DNA of 64,000 bases from Caenispirillum bisanense (lineage in GTDB: Bacteria > Pseudomonadota > Alphaproteobacteria > Rhodospirillales > Rhodospirillaceae), in NCBI RefSeq assembly GCF_900230255.1, contig NZ_OCNJ01000005.1, positions 248,001 to 312,000 of the forward strand, in the 5' to 3' direction. Positions 55,769-64,000 of this stretch are shown here, piece after piece; position 1 is the first letter of the stretch; every line of letters begins with the position of its first letter. The position numbers and the translations under genes were made by a program. The notes beneath the pieces are model-generated. The model worked only from the letters and a program-made list of their open reading frames with translations. It was not told where the DNA came from and ran no database searches.

Positions 55769-55802
55769 GCCGCTGCTGCATCCGACCGGTTGCAGCAGCG
55801 GC
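55769..55802 (+). terminator. Stem-loop after der
   Basis: GCCGCTGCTGCA (55769-55780) and TGCAGCAGCGGC (55791-55802) form a perfect 12-pair stem with a 10-base loop, 7 bases after the der stop. No T-run follows. Confidence 0.65.
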
Positions 55803-55848
55803 GCCCCCGTGGCAGCCTTTGGCGGTCACCGTGGCGGAGGGGCTCGTG

Positions 55849-56055
55849 ATGGCCCAGATGTTCAAGCGGTCCGAAGACGGCGCCATCGTCTGCGCCGACT
55901 GCCTCGCGCCCGACGAAGAGATGACGGCGGCCGCCCTGCAGCCGCGCCACTTCCCGGGCACCTACCATCGTCTGCACTGCGCCCGCTGCGGCGCCCCCGG
56001 CACCCCCGATCCGGCCATCCCGCCGGCGCGGGTGCGCGGCGATGCTCGCCCCTGA
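55849..56055 (+). CDS. 68-residue zinc-ribbon-like protein (uncharacterised)
   Basis: A short soluble protein with two Cys-x2-Cys pairs (VCADCLAP and HCARCGAP) about 30 residues apart, plus His residues between them. This is the layout of a small zinc ribbon. GGAGGGG lies eight bases before the ATG at 55849. It is flanked by stem-loops after der and after its own stop. No family is recognised; binding of zinc and perhaps nucleic acid or protein is a guess. Confidence 0.65.
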   Translation: MAQMFKRSEDGAIVCADCLAPDEEMTAAALQPRHFPGTYHRLHCARCGAPGTPDPAIPPARVRGDARP

Positions 56056-56084
56056 ACGGATGGCGGCGGCGGTGGTGCGCCGGG

Positions 56085-56105
56085 CGGGCGCCCCTGCGGC
56101 GCCCG
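56085..56105 (+). terminator. Stem-loop after the zinc-ribbon gene
   Basis: CGGGCGCC (56085-56092) and GGCGCCCG (56098-56105) pair perfectly around loop CCTGC, 30 bases after the stop. The rest of the gap to 56302 turns AT-rich near 56170-56260 (for example TATATT), which probably holds the promoter of the LOV kinase. Confidence 0.5.
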
Positions 56106-56302
56106 AGCATGACGCCGAAAGCAGCAAGACCTGACCGCGACGACGGGCCGGCGTTACCTGCCGGGCCGCGGCCCGCGATTAGTTCAAACGTCATATATTT
56201 GCACCTATGTCCAGTACTGCCCCTACTTTTATCGCATGCGGACTTACCCTATACGGAGGTGTAGGACTTATCCCAACGGATCACCCCGCAGGAGGCCCCG
56301 CC

Positions 56303-57403
56303 ATGACGGAGGCGCCGCTCGTACTCGACCGCCCGGCCGCCGCCGGCGCGGTCGCCGACGTTCTGGACCATCCCTTCGTGCGGGCCGTGCGCGACGCCAG
56401 CCAGCCCATGACCCTGGCCGATCCCAACCGGCCGGACTGCCCGCTGGTGTTCGTCAACCAGGCCTTCCTCGACATGACCGGCTATAGCGAGGGCGAGGTG
56501 CTCGGCCGCAACTGCCGCTACCTGCAGGGGCCGCTGACCGACCGCGACACCATCGCCCGCATCCGCGCCGCCATCGCGGCGCACGAGCCGCAGTGCGTCG
56601 ACGTGCTCAACTATCGCAAGGACGGCACGCCGTTCTGGAACCAGCTGGTGCTGAGCCCGCTGTTCGGGGCGGACGGGCGGCTGCTCTACTACTTCGGCTC
56701 GCAGCTCGACGTCAGCGACCGCCACCGCACCCACGATGCCCTGGCGCAGGCGCTGGACATGCAGCGGGCGCTGGTGCGCGACATGAACCACCGCATCGCC
56801 AACAGCTTCACGCTGGTGCTCGCCATGATGCGCCTGCAGCGCAGCGCCATGGACGACGCCGACGGCCGCGCCCTGCTCGACACCCTGGAAAGCCGCATCC
56901 GCGCCACCGCCGAGGTGCACCACGCCCTGCACCGCGGCCAGGGCGACCGCGTGACCATCGCCGCCGACGTGTTCCTGCACCGGCTGGTGGAGGGCGTGCG
57001 CGACAGCATGGTCGCCACCGCCGACGGCGCCCTGCTCACCTTCGACCTCGCGCTCGCGCCGGTGCGCCTGCCGGCCGACCAGGCCATCCCCCTCGGCATC
57101 GTGGTGACCGAGCTGGTGACCAACGCCGCCAAGCACGCCATGCGCGGCGGCCGGCCACCCCACCTCGCCCTCGCCCTGCTGCCCGCCCGCGACGGCCGGC
57201 GGCTGTGCCTGCGGGTGTCCGACGACGGGCCGGGCCCTGCGGCGCCCCTGTCGGCGGGGACGGAGCGCGGCAGCGGCCTCGACATCGTGGCGGCCATGAC
57301 CCGCCAGTTGAACGCCGCCGTCCTCACCGGTTTCACGGCCGCGGGATCGTGGACGGAGCTGACCTTTCCCCTGCAAGAAGCCCCCCTCCTCTCGGCCTCG
57401 TGA
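56303..57403 (+). CDS. LOV-domain blue-light sensor histidine kinase (HWE/HisKA_2 type)
   Basis: A 366-residue soluble kinase. A PAS domain (about residues 20-140) carries the LOV photoreceptor motif GRNCRYLQGP, with the flavin-adduct Cys71, and FWNQLVLSPLF. Next comes a HisKA_2 dimerisation helix with phospho-acceptor His163 (DMNHRIANSFTLV) and an ATPase domain with TELVTNAAKHAM and VSDDGPGP. Such kinases sense blue light through FMN. The ATG at 56303 has GGAGG seven bases upstream; the open frame from 56207 is promoter. No response-regulator gene lies beside it. Confidence 0.88.
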   Translation: MTEAPLVLDRPAAAGAVADVLDHPFVRAVRDASQPMTLADPNRPDCPLVFVNQAFLDMTGYSEGEVLGRNCRYLQGPLTDRDTIARIRAAIAAHEPQCVDVLNYRKDGTPFWNQLVLSPLFGADGRLLYYFGSQLDVSDRHRTHDALAQALDMQRALVRDMNHRIANSFTLVLAMMRLQRSAMDDADGRALLDTLESRIRATAEVHHALHRGQGDRVTIAADVFLHRLVEGVRDSMVATADGALLTFDLALAPVRLPADQAIPLGIVVTELVTNAAKHAMRGGRPPHLALALLPARDGRRLCLRVSDDGPGPAAPLSAGTERGSGLDIVAAMTRQLNAAVLTGFTAAGSWTELTFPLQEAPLLSAS

Positions 57404-57468
57404 GCGGGTGCCGCAGCGGGTGCGTTGACCGGGCAGCAGCCCGCCGACGACCACCACCCGAGGACGGC

Positions 57469-58719
57469 ATGACGGACTTCCACATCGCGATCCTGTGCAC
57501 CACGAGCGTCGTCCTGGTGCTGGGACTGACGTCGGGCCTGTTCAAGAGCACCCTGCCGCTGTCGGAACCCATGGTCGCCATCGCCGCCGGCATCGCGGTC
57601 GGCCCGTGGGGCTTCGGCTGGCTGCGCCTGGAGGCGCTCGGCGACCCGCATACGCTGCTGGAGCAGGTGGCGCGGCTGACCATCGCCGTCGCGGTGGTCA
57701 CCGCCGCCGTCCGCCTGCCGCGCGGCTACTTCACCACCCGCGCCGCCCTCGGCCCGCTCCTGGCGCTGGGTCCGGGGATGCTGATCATGTGGGGCGTCTC
57801 GACCCTGCTCGCGTGGCTGATCCTGGGGGTGCCGGGGTGGACGGCGGCGCTCATCGGCGCCATCGTGACGCCCACCGACCCGGTACTCGCCGGCTCCATC
57901 GTCACCGGCCGGCTGGCCGAGAGCAAGCTGCCAGAGGGCGTGCGGTCGCTCGTCACCGGCGAGTCGGGGGCCAACGACGGGCTCGGCTACGCCTTCGTCT
58001 GGCTGCCGCTGCTGATGCTCGCCCACCCACCCGGAGAGGCCCTGCGGCTGTGGCTCGTGGAGACCTGGCTGTGGGAGATCCTGGCCGCCGTCGCCGTCGG
58101 TCTGGCCGCCGGCTGGATCGCCAGCTGGCTGGCCAACGGCGCCCGCCGGCTCGGCCTGACCGGCGAGACGTCGCTGGTGACCATGACGCTGGCGCTCGCC
58201 TTCGTGGCCGTCTCGGCCGTCAAGCTCATGGGGTCGGACGGCATCCTGGCGGCCTTCTGCGCCGGCGCCGTGTTCCGCACCCACACCACCAGTCATACCG
58301 ACGACGAGAATGAACAGTTCCAGGAAGCCGCCAAGCGCTTCTTCGAGCTGCCGGTCTTCGTGCTGTCCGGCGCTTTCCTGCCGGTGGAGGCCTTCCTGCG
58401 CGACGGCTGGATGCTGTTCGGCCTGGCCGCCGCCCTGCTCCTGCTGCGGCGGCCGCCGGGCTACTGGCTGCTGACCCGCGCCATGCCGCAGACGCCGCGC
58501 CGCCGCGACCGCGCCTTCGTCAGCTGGTTCGGGCCGGTCGGCATCGCCGCCCTGTTCTACGCCCTGGTCGGCCACAAGGAGGGCGCCGCCGCGATCGTCT
58601 GGCACGCGACGGCCGCCACCGTCCTGCTGTCGGCGGTCGTGCACGGCGTCACCGCCACCATCGGCACCCGCGCCTATATGCCCGCGAGGAGGGCGAACCG
58701 CCGCGCTGACCCGTGGTAG
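57469..58719 (+). CDS. NhaP-type Na+(K+)/H+ antiporter (CPA1 family)
   Basis: A 416-residue membrane protein with about twelve helices. The ion-binding motif of CPA1 exchangers is present as [19 protein letters not shown] near residue 165, with [17 protein letters not shown] just before it. It starts 65 bp after the LOV kinase on the same strand and may share its transcript. The C-terminus is short, without a regulatory cytosolic domain. The exact cation cannot be told. Confidence 0.9.
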   Translation: MTDFHIAILCTTSVVLVLGLTSGLFKSTLPLSEPMVAIAAGIAVGPWGFGWLRLEALGDPHTLLEQVARLTIAVAVVTAAVRLPRGYFTTRAALGPLLALGPGMLIMWGVSTLLAWLILGVPGWTAALIGAIVTPTDPVLAGSIVTGRLAESKLPEGVRSLVTGESGANDGLGYAFVWLPLLMLAHPPGEALRLWLVETWLWEILAAVAVGLAAGWIASWLANGARRLGLTGETSLVTMTLALAFVAVSAVKLMGSDGILAAFCAGAVFRTHTTSHTDDENEQFQEAAKRFFELPVFVLSGAFLPVEAFLRDGWMLFGLAAALLLLRRPPGYWLLTRAMPQTPRRRDRAFVSWFGPVGIAALFYALVGHKEGAAAIVWHATAATVLLSAVVHGVTATIGTRAYMPARRANRRADPW

Positions 58720-58753
58720 GCTGGCGGCAAAAGCACAGGGAGGCCGTTCCGCC

Positions 58754-60223
58754 ATGCACATCCTCGCCATCGACCAGGGCACCACGTCGAGCCGCGCCAT
58801 CGTGTTCGACGAGACCGGCCGCGCCGTCGCCGTGGCCCAGCGCGAGTTCCCGCAGCACTACCCCGCCGCCGGCTGGGTGGAGCACGACCCCGAGGACATC
58901 TGGACCTCCACCGTCGCCTGCGTGCGCGAGGTGCTGGAGCGGGCGGGCGACCGGGTGGGCGCCATCGGCCTCACCAACCAGCGCGAGACCACCGTGGTGT
59001 GGGATCGCCGCACCGGCAAGCCGCTGCACAACGCCATCGTCTGGCAGGACCGCCGCACCGCCGAGCTGTGCCGGGGCTTGCGCGAGACGGGTGTGGAGGC
59101 GGAGGTGACGGCGCGTTCCGGCCTCATCGTCGACCCCTATTTCTCCGCCACCAAGGCCGCCTGGATCCTCGACCACGTGGACGGCGCGCGGCTGCGGGCG
59201 CAGCAGGGCGACCTGTGCTTCGGCACCGTCGACAGCTTCCTCATCTGGCGCATGACCGGCGGCCGCGTGCACGCGACGGACGCCACCAACGCCTGCCGCA
59301 CGGCCCTGTTCAACATCCGCACCCAGGACTGGGACGACGGCCTGTGCGAGGTGTTCCGCGTGCCGCGCGCCATGCTGCCGGAGGTGAAGGACAGTGCCGC
59401 CGACTTCGGCACCACCGACCCCGAGGTCTTCGGCACCGCCCTGCCCATCCTCGGCGTCGCCGGCGACCAGCAGGCCGCCGCCATGGGCCAGGCCTGCTTC
59501 GAGCCCGGCACCATCAAGAGCACCTACGGCACCGGCTGCTTCGTCATCCTCAACACCGGCGACACGCCGCTGTTCTCGCAGAACCGCCTGCTGACCACCG
59601 TGTGCTGGCGCCTGAAGGGGGTGCCGACCTATGCGGTGGAAGGCTCCATCTTCGTCTCCGGCGCCGCCGTGCAGTGGCTGCGCGACAAGCTCGGCCTGGT
59701 GCGCAGCGCCGCCGAGACCGAGGCGCTCGCCGCCAGCCTGCCCGACAACCGCGGCGTCTATCTGGTGCCCGCCTTCACCGGCCTGGGTGCGCCGCACTGG
59801 GTGCCGGAGGCGCGCGGGGCGCTGTCGGGCCTCACCCGCGACACCGGCCGGGCGGAGATCGTGCGGGCGACTCTGGAGGCGGTCGCCTACCAGACCCGCG
59901 ACCTGTTCGAGGCCATGGCGCAGGACGGCATGCGGCCGCAGACCCTGCGAGTGGACGGCGGCATGGCGGTGAACGGCTGGCTGATGCAGTTCCTCGCCGA
60001 CACCCTCGACGTCCCCGTCGACCGGCCGGCGGTCACCGAGACGACGGCCCTCGGCGCCGCCTTCCTGGCGGGCCTGCAGGCGGGCGTCTTCGCCGACCTC
60101 GCCGACGTCGCCCGCCGCTGGCGCCTGGACGCCCGCTTCACCCCCGCCATGGCCGCCGACACCCGCCGCCGAAACCTGGAGGGCTGGGACAAGGCGGTGG
60201 GGCGGGTGGCTAGTTCCCGATAG
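58754..60223 (+). CDS. glpK: Glycerol kinase
   Basis: A 489-residue FGGY-family kinase forming glycerol 3-phosphate. Motifs are [17 protein letters not shown] at the N-terminus, [17 protein letters not shown] (glycerol site), [18 protein letters not shown] and [13 protein letters not shown] (ATP site). No glpF, glpD or glpR gene is seen in the window. Its last 14 bases overlap the 3' end of the low-GC KAP NTPase gene on the opposite strand. Confidence 0.96.
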   Translation: MHILAIDQGTTSSRAIVFDETGRAVAVAQREFPQHYPAAGWVEHDPEDIWTSTVACVREVLERAGDRVGAIGLTNQRETTVVWDRRTGKPLHNAIVWQDRRTAELCRGLRETGVEAEVTARSGLIVDPYFSATKAAWILDHVDGARLRAQQGDLCFGTVDSFLIWRMTGGRVHATDATNACRTALFNIRTQDWDDGLCEVFRVPRAMLPEVKDSAADFGTTDPEVFGTALPILGVAGDQQAAAMGQACFEPGTIKSTYGTGCFVILNTGDTPLFSQNRLLTTVCWRLKGVPTYAVEGSIFVSGAAVQWLRDKLGLVRSAAETEALAASLPDNRGVYLVPAFTGLGAPHWVPEARGALSGLTRDTGRAEIVRATLEAVAYQTRDLFEAMAQDGMRPQTLRVDGGMAVNGWLMQFLADTLDVPVDRPAVTETTALGAAFLAGLQAGVFADLADVARRWRLDARFTPAMAADTRRRNLEGWDKAVGRVASSR

Positions 60224-61571
60224 AGGAAAGGCCGTCCAATTGGCTTGCCGCCCAACGAAACGGACCTGAGACGTCGCTGCGGCGACCTAGCTCTTGCACA
60301 ATCAAGTCAACCTCACGATTGTCCGCGCTACCACTCGGGCACCAAAGAGCACGAATTAGGTTCTCGTAATATTTTGCGTAATAACTAATTTCTCCATTTC
60401 TCGATGCCCACCGCCTTACGGACAAAAATTCTAGCAAGTCTTCTGAAGAAGCAGAACCAGATTGGATCTTCCGGAAAAAATCAGAATCCTCATGCCGGAT
60501 TATTGCACAGATAACAACTATATCCTGGTAAACATCGCGACCTATATTGCCGAGTCCGGCCAAAGCGATGCTGGCCACTACCCTTTCAAGAGATCTAAAA
60601 GACATTTTCCTGAGGTGCGCAACATTGCTTAATATTTCTGATAATTTTGCGTGATCCGTTGGAACAGAAACGACCATCTTCGCCATCAAAAAGCTCACGT
60701 ATTTTCTTACCTCATCATGACGATATTCGTGCATTCTAGCCGGTAAGCGCGCCACGAGGTGATAGAACTTCTCCAAGTAGCGCTTGGCGTCAACGTTCCC
60801 ATTGGCGAGCCGAACCGACGCTTCCATCTGCGAAATCTGCATAGCCAGAATGAAGACAACGCCCTCGACGTCGAAGTAATGCTTAATAGATTCGATCACT
60901 TCCAGGGCAAAGGAAGGGCGACATCTGTCAAGCTCGTCAATTACAATAACCAGCTTCGCATCGTCACGAGCTTGGGATACAGACTTGGCGTACGCGGTAA
61001 AGCTACTCCTGAATGCCGCCACCGCCTTCTTTCTGGCCCGGTATGCCTCAAGTATGTCGACATGGCCGTCTGGGACTTCACTCAGCACCTCCGTAGTCGC
61101 AGATTTCAGCCTATCGGAAATGCCCGAGAAGGCTTCTAGATCCACCAACCCCGCGGTTGCCAAACGCAACCCGGCACGGGCTACCGAAGGCCCGAGAAGC
61201 GCCGCTATGTTGATGAGCTTGTGCCGGAGTCGCCCTTCCTCCACCTGAGCACCGGAAGCCTCGGCCATCTCTTCAAGGGCATCCAGGACCTCCGCGGTGA
61301 TCGCGAGAAGGGCGCTATCTGTATGATCTATGGAGAATGCGTCGATGTACACGCATGGGATGCTCTCCTTCCTGAGAAGGCCCATCCACATCTTGATGAA
61401 GGTCGTCTTTCCACTTCCCCAATCCCCGTCGAGGATGACGGTGGCCGACCCTTCAACCGCTTTTACAAAGGACGCAAGCTTCGCTCCGTACTCTGCGCGG
61501 CCGAAAAGATCTTTCTCTCGCACGAATCCTTCATCATCGGCGATGTTGAGCGGTTGCGGATATAGACGCAT
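60210..61571 (-). CDS. KAP-family P-loop NTPase (probably horizontally acquired)
   Basis: A 453-residue NTPase. Walker A is GDWGSGKTT (residues 49-57) and Walker B is [13 protein letters not shown] (about 207-219), the KAP signature. No clear membrane insertion is seen between them, unlike many KAP proteins. The C-terminal 200 residues are helical. Base composition is near 50% GC or lower, clearly unlike the neighbours, and codon use follows suit. AGGGGA precedes the ATG, and TATAGT (complement of 61609-61614) could be its -10. KAP proteins include the F-plasmid phage-exclusion protein PifA and QatA of the Qat system, so a defence role is possible but unproven. Confidence 0.88.
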   Translation of the reverse strand: MRLYPQPLNIADDEGFVREKDLFGRAEYGAKLASFVKAVEGSATVILDGDWGSGKTTFIKMWMGLLRKESIPCVYIDAFSIDHTDSALLAITAEVLDALEEMAEASGAQVEEGRLRHKLINIAALLGPSVARAGLRLATAGLVDLEAFSGISDRLKSATTEVLSEVPDGHVDILEAYRARKKAVAAFRSSFTAYAKSVSQARDDAKLVIVIDELDRCRPSFALEVIESIKHYFDVEGVVFILAMQISQMEASVRLANGNVDAKRYLEKFYHLVARLPARMHEYRHDEVRKYVSFLMAKMVVSVPTDHAKLSEILSNVAHLRKMSFRSLERVVASIALAGLGNIGRDVYQDIVVICAIIRHEDSDFFRKIQSGSASSEDLLEFLSVRRWASRNGEISYYAKYYENLIRALWCPSGSADNREVDLIVQELGRRSDVSGPFRWAASQLDGLSSIGN

Positions 61572-61793
61572 CTTGGTCCCCTGATGGGCGAATCGAAAAG
61601 GGGCACATACTATAGGATCTCCACTGGGTGAATGCCATCTGAGGACGCAACTCTCATGTCCACTGGTTTTCTCTCGCAGCGCCGGAATGCCCGATCATCC
61701 GCACGGCGGCTATGGTAAAACCCGTGCAGGCACTTACTTGAACCAACCCGGGCGCGGAGAGGGAGCGCGCGGCGTGAGGAGGGGGACGCGGCC

Positions 61794-63515
61794 GTGGAGA
61801 CGGTGTTTCAGGAATTGTCGGTCGTGCTGCTGTTCGCCACGGCGGTCGGCGGCATCGGGTTGTTGCTCAAGCAGCCGCTCATCGTGTCGTTCATCGCCGC
61901 CGGCATCCTGGCCGGGCCGTCGGCGCTGGGGCTGGTGACGGCGGATGCGCATGTGGAGGTGCTGGCGCAGTTCGGCATCGCCATCCTGTTGTTCATCGTC
62001 GGCCTGAAGCTCGACGTCCACCTGATCCGCACCATGGGCGCCGTGGCGCTGACCACCGGCCTCGGGCAGGTTATCTTCACCTCCGTCTTCGGCTACTTCA
62101 TCTGCCTAACCCTCGGGCTGACGCCGCTGGCGAGCCTCTATGTCGCCGTCGCCATCACGTTCTCGTCCACCATCATCATCGTCAAGCTGCTGTCCGACAA
62201 AGGCGAGATCGACGCCCTGCACGGCCGCGTGGCGCTCGGTTTCCTCATCGTGCAGGACATCGTCGTGGTGCTGGTGATGGTGGTGGTTTCCGCCCTCGGC
62301 GCCGGCACGGCGGAGGCCGGGGCGGGCGGCATCGCGCTGGCCATCGGCGCCGTGGTGCTGAAGGGCGCGGCCATGATCGCCGCCGTCGCGCTGTTCATCC
62401 GCTACGCCGCCCAGCCGCTGCTCGACCGCGTCGCCACCTCGCAGGAGCTGATGGTGCTGCTGGCGGTCGGGCTGTCGGTCGCCTTCGCCTCGGGCGCCCA
62501 GATGCTCGGCTTCAGCATGGAGCTGGGGGCCTTCCTGGCGGGCGTGGCGCTCGCCTCCACCAGCTACCGCGAGGTGGTGGCGTCGCGGCTGAACGCCCTG
62601 CGCGACTTCATGCTGCTGTTCTTCTTCATCTCGCTCGGCTCCCACATGGACCTGAGCACGGTGCAGAGCCAGATCGGGCCGGCCATCGTGCTGTCGCTCT
62701 TCGTGCTGATCGGCAACCCGCTCATCGTGCTGGCGATCATGGGGATCATGGGCTACCGCAAGCGCACCGGCTTCCTGGCCGGGCTGACGGTGGCCCAGAT
62801 CAGCGAGTTCTCGCTCATCTTCATGGCCATGGGGCTGACGCTCGGCCACGTGGCGGTGGAGGATGTGGGGCTGGTGACGCTGGTGGGCGTGGTGACCATC
62901 GGCCTGTCGACCTACATGATCCTCTACTCGCACCAGATCTATCCGCGCCTGGAGTGGATGCTCGGCCTGTTCGAGCGCCGTGTGCCCCACCGCGAGATCG
63001 GCGCCGAGGACGCCGCCGCCCCCGGCCGCGCCGACGTCATCCTGTTCGGACTCGGCCGCTACGGCACCAACATCGCCCGCGAGCTGCGCCAGCGCGGCCT
63101 GTCGGTGCTCGGCGTCGACTTCGACCCCGAAGCCGTGCGCCTGTGGCGCCAGCAGGGCCATGCGGCGCTGTATGGCGACGCCTCCGACCCCGACTTCCCG
63201 GCCAGCCTGTCGTTGCGCGAGGACCAGTGGGTGATCACCGCCGTGCCCGCCCAACGCGGCGGCACGGTGGGGGCCGATCCCGCCGAGATCCTGGTGCGCG
63301 GCCTGCGCGACGGCGGCTTCCGCGGCCGCATCGCCGTCACCGCCCACCGCGCCCACGACGTGACGCCGCTGCGCAAGGCCGGCGCCGACGTAGTGCTGCT
63401 GCCCTTCGCCGACGCCGCCCACAAGGCGGTGGAAATCATCACCAGCCACGACTCCGGCGCCGCGCCCGCGGTGCATGCCGACCCCGACGACCTGCGAGTT
63501 GCCCGCCATGCATGA
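61794..63515 (+). CDS. Kef-type K+/H+ antiporter (CPA2) with TrkA-N domain
   Basis: A 573-residue protein: about twelve membrane helices (residues 1-385), including GILAGPSALGLV, FGIAILLFIVGLKLD and SMELGAFLAGVALAST. A cytosolic Rossmann TrkA-N domain follows (ILFGLGRYGTNIARELRQRG, then DFDPEAVRLW), which senses nucleotides. It starts with GTG at 61794, with AGGAGGGGG eight bases upstream. The end overlaps the universal stress protein gene by 8 bases, so both probably act in envelope or ion stress. Confidence 0.93.
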   Translation: METVFQELSVVLLFATAVGGIGLLLKQPLIVSFIAAGILAGPSALGLVTADAHVEVLAQFGIAILLFIVGLKLDVHLIRTMGAVALTTGLGQVIFTSVFGYFICLTLGLTPLASLYVAVAITFSSTIIIVKLLSDKGEIDALHGRVALGFLIVQDIVVVLVMVVVSALGAGTAEAGAGGIALAIGAVVLKGAAMIAAVALFIRYAAQPLLDRVATSQELMVLLAVGLSVAFASGAQMLGFSMELGAFLAGVALASTSYREVVASRLNALRDFMLLFFFISLGSHMDLSTVQSQIGPAIVLSLFVLIGNPLIVLAIMGIMGYRKRTGFLAGLTVAQISEFSLIFMAMGLTLGHVAVEDVGLVTLVGVVTIGLSTYMILYSHQIYPRLEWMLGLFERRVPHREIGAEDAAAPGRADVILFGLGRYGTNIARELRQRGLSVLGVDFDPEAVRLWRQQGHAALYGDASDPDFPASLSLREDQWVITAVPAQRGGTVGADPAEILVRGLRDGGFRGRIAVTAHRAHDVTPLRKAGADVVLLPFADAAHKAVEIITSHDSGAAPAVHADPDDLRVARHA

Positions 63516-64000
63516 CACCCTGCCCGCCGCCATCCTGGTCGCCACCGACATGTCGCCGCGCGGCGACCGGGCACTGGCCCGCGCCGTCGACCTCGCCGCC
63601 GCCTTCGGGGCGCGGCTCGCCGTTCTTCATGTGGTGGACGAGGATCTGCCGGCCTCCCTGCGCGCCGCCCTGATCCCGCAGGCGGAGCGGCTGCTGGCCG
63701 AACAGGTGGCCGCCCTGCCCGCCGCCGCCGAGGTCGCCTGGACGGTGACGGTGATGGCCGGCGTCGACGTCGCCGCCATCGTCGAGCAGGCGGAACAGCG
63801 CGGCGCCGGCCTGGTGGTGCTGGGCATGCACCGCGAGCATCCGTTCCGCGGCATCGTCTTCGGCACCACGGCGGAACGGGTGATGCGCAGCGGCCATTGC
63901 CCGGTGCTGGTCGCCAAGGGCGCCTATCGCGGCCCTTATCGCCACATCCTGGCGGCGGTGGACGACTCGCGGGCGGCCGGGCGGGCGCTGGCGGCCGCCG
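63508..64000 (+). CDS. Universal stress protein, tandem-domain type (3' end outside window)
   Basis: The frame starts with ATG at 63508, inside the end of the antiporter gene, and stays open to the window end (164 codons). The first UspA domain reads AAILVATDMSPRGDRALARA, VLHVVDEDL and LVVLGMHREHPFRGIVFGTT, which contains the ATP-binding pattern GxxxxG-like segment before the final strand CPVLVAKG. A second domain begins at YRHILAAVDDSRAAGRALAA. Pairing with a Kef-type antiporter suggests regulation of ion flux under stress. Confidence 0.88.
   Translation, partial: MHDTLPAAILVATDMSPRGDRALARAVDLAAAFGARLAVLHVVDEDLPASLRAALIPQAERLLAEQVAALPAAAEVAWTVTVMAGVDVAAIVEQAEQRGAGLVVLGMHREHPFRGIVFGTTAERVMRSGHCPVLVAKGAYRGPYRHILAAVDDSRAAGRALAAA

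Noticed and set aside
56207-56302. An earlier start for the LOV kinase
   Set aside because: The region is AT-rich promoter-like sequence, and the ATG at 56303 has a clear GGAGG site.

Overview
The window is uniformly GC-rich (about 70% by eye) and packed with genes. Several markers point to a free-living alphaproteobacterium, probably a Rhodospirillales-like organism: a DUF2794 protein, an IalB-family protein, argH followed by a small LptM-like lipoprotein and lysA, a yfgM-like/bamB/der cluster, Liv-type ABC transporters and paired-palindrome intergenic repeats. The taxonomic call is inference, because no rRNA or tRNA gene is visible. The organism looks metabolically flexible: it has oxygen-dependent benzoyl-CoA degradation, assimilatory nitrate reduction and an oxygen-sensitive pyruvate formate-lyase.

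Layout. (1) 1-11042, plus strand: the end of boxC, then boxB, boxA, a hotdog thioesterase, a complete Liv-type ABC importer (binding protein, two permeases, two ATPases), an aldo/keto reductase and a ferritin-like protein. This reads as an aromatic-acid uptake and benzoyl-CoA epoxidation operon. (2) 11051-24506, minus strand: an eleven-gene run headed by a FadR-type regulator. It continues with an enoyl-CoA hydratase, a second complete Liv-type importer, an acyl-CoA ligase, a thiolase, a fused hydroxyacyl-CoA dehydrogenase/hydratase and an acyl-CoA dehydrogenase, so it looks like uptake, CoA activation and beta-oxidation of an acid. (3) 24766-27875: pflB and pflA. (4) 27785-38606: nitrate assimilation, with nirB-nirD-nasA-cysG leftward and narK, nasT and nasS rightward. 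(5) 38817-43310, minus strand: aacS, opgH and a cytochrome b561. (6) 43441-52055: mixed housekeeping genes (argH, lptM-like, lysA, tlpA-like and others) with two clusters of palindromic repeats. (7) 52243-56055: yfgM-like, bamB, der and a zinc-ribbon protein. (8) 56303-64000: a LOV histidine kinase, an NhaP-type antiporter, glpK, a low-GC KAP NTPase gene on the opposite strand, a Kef-type antiporter and a universal stress protein cut by the window end.

The strongest new signal is regulatory. The nirB-narK intergenic region contains two divergent sigma-54 promoter matches, one perfect and one with a single mismatch. Each is followed by two stem-loops with six-base loops carrying A at position 1 and G at position 4, the known target of ANTAR antiterminators. 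The nirB leader then shows an intrinsic terminator before the start codon. The ANTAR protein NasT and its sensor NasS are encoded next door. Together these predict nitrogen-limitation control of initiation plus nitrate-responsive antitermination of both transcripts.

Other points worth a look are a 34-residue single-helix protein gene between narK and nasT, the AT-richer KAP ATPase gene (a plausible transferred defence gene), divergent tlpA-like and argH genes whose start codons share one CATG, an in-frame 30-bp repeat expansion in the LptM-like signal peptide, and the LOV photoreceptor kinase.
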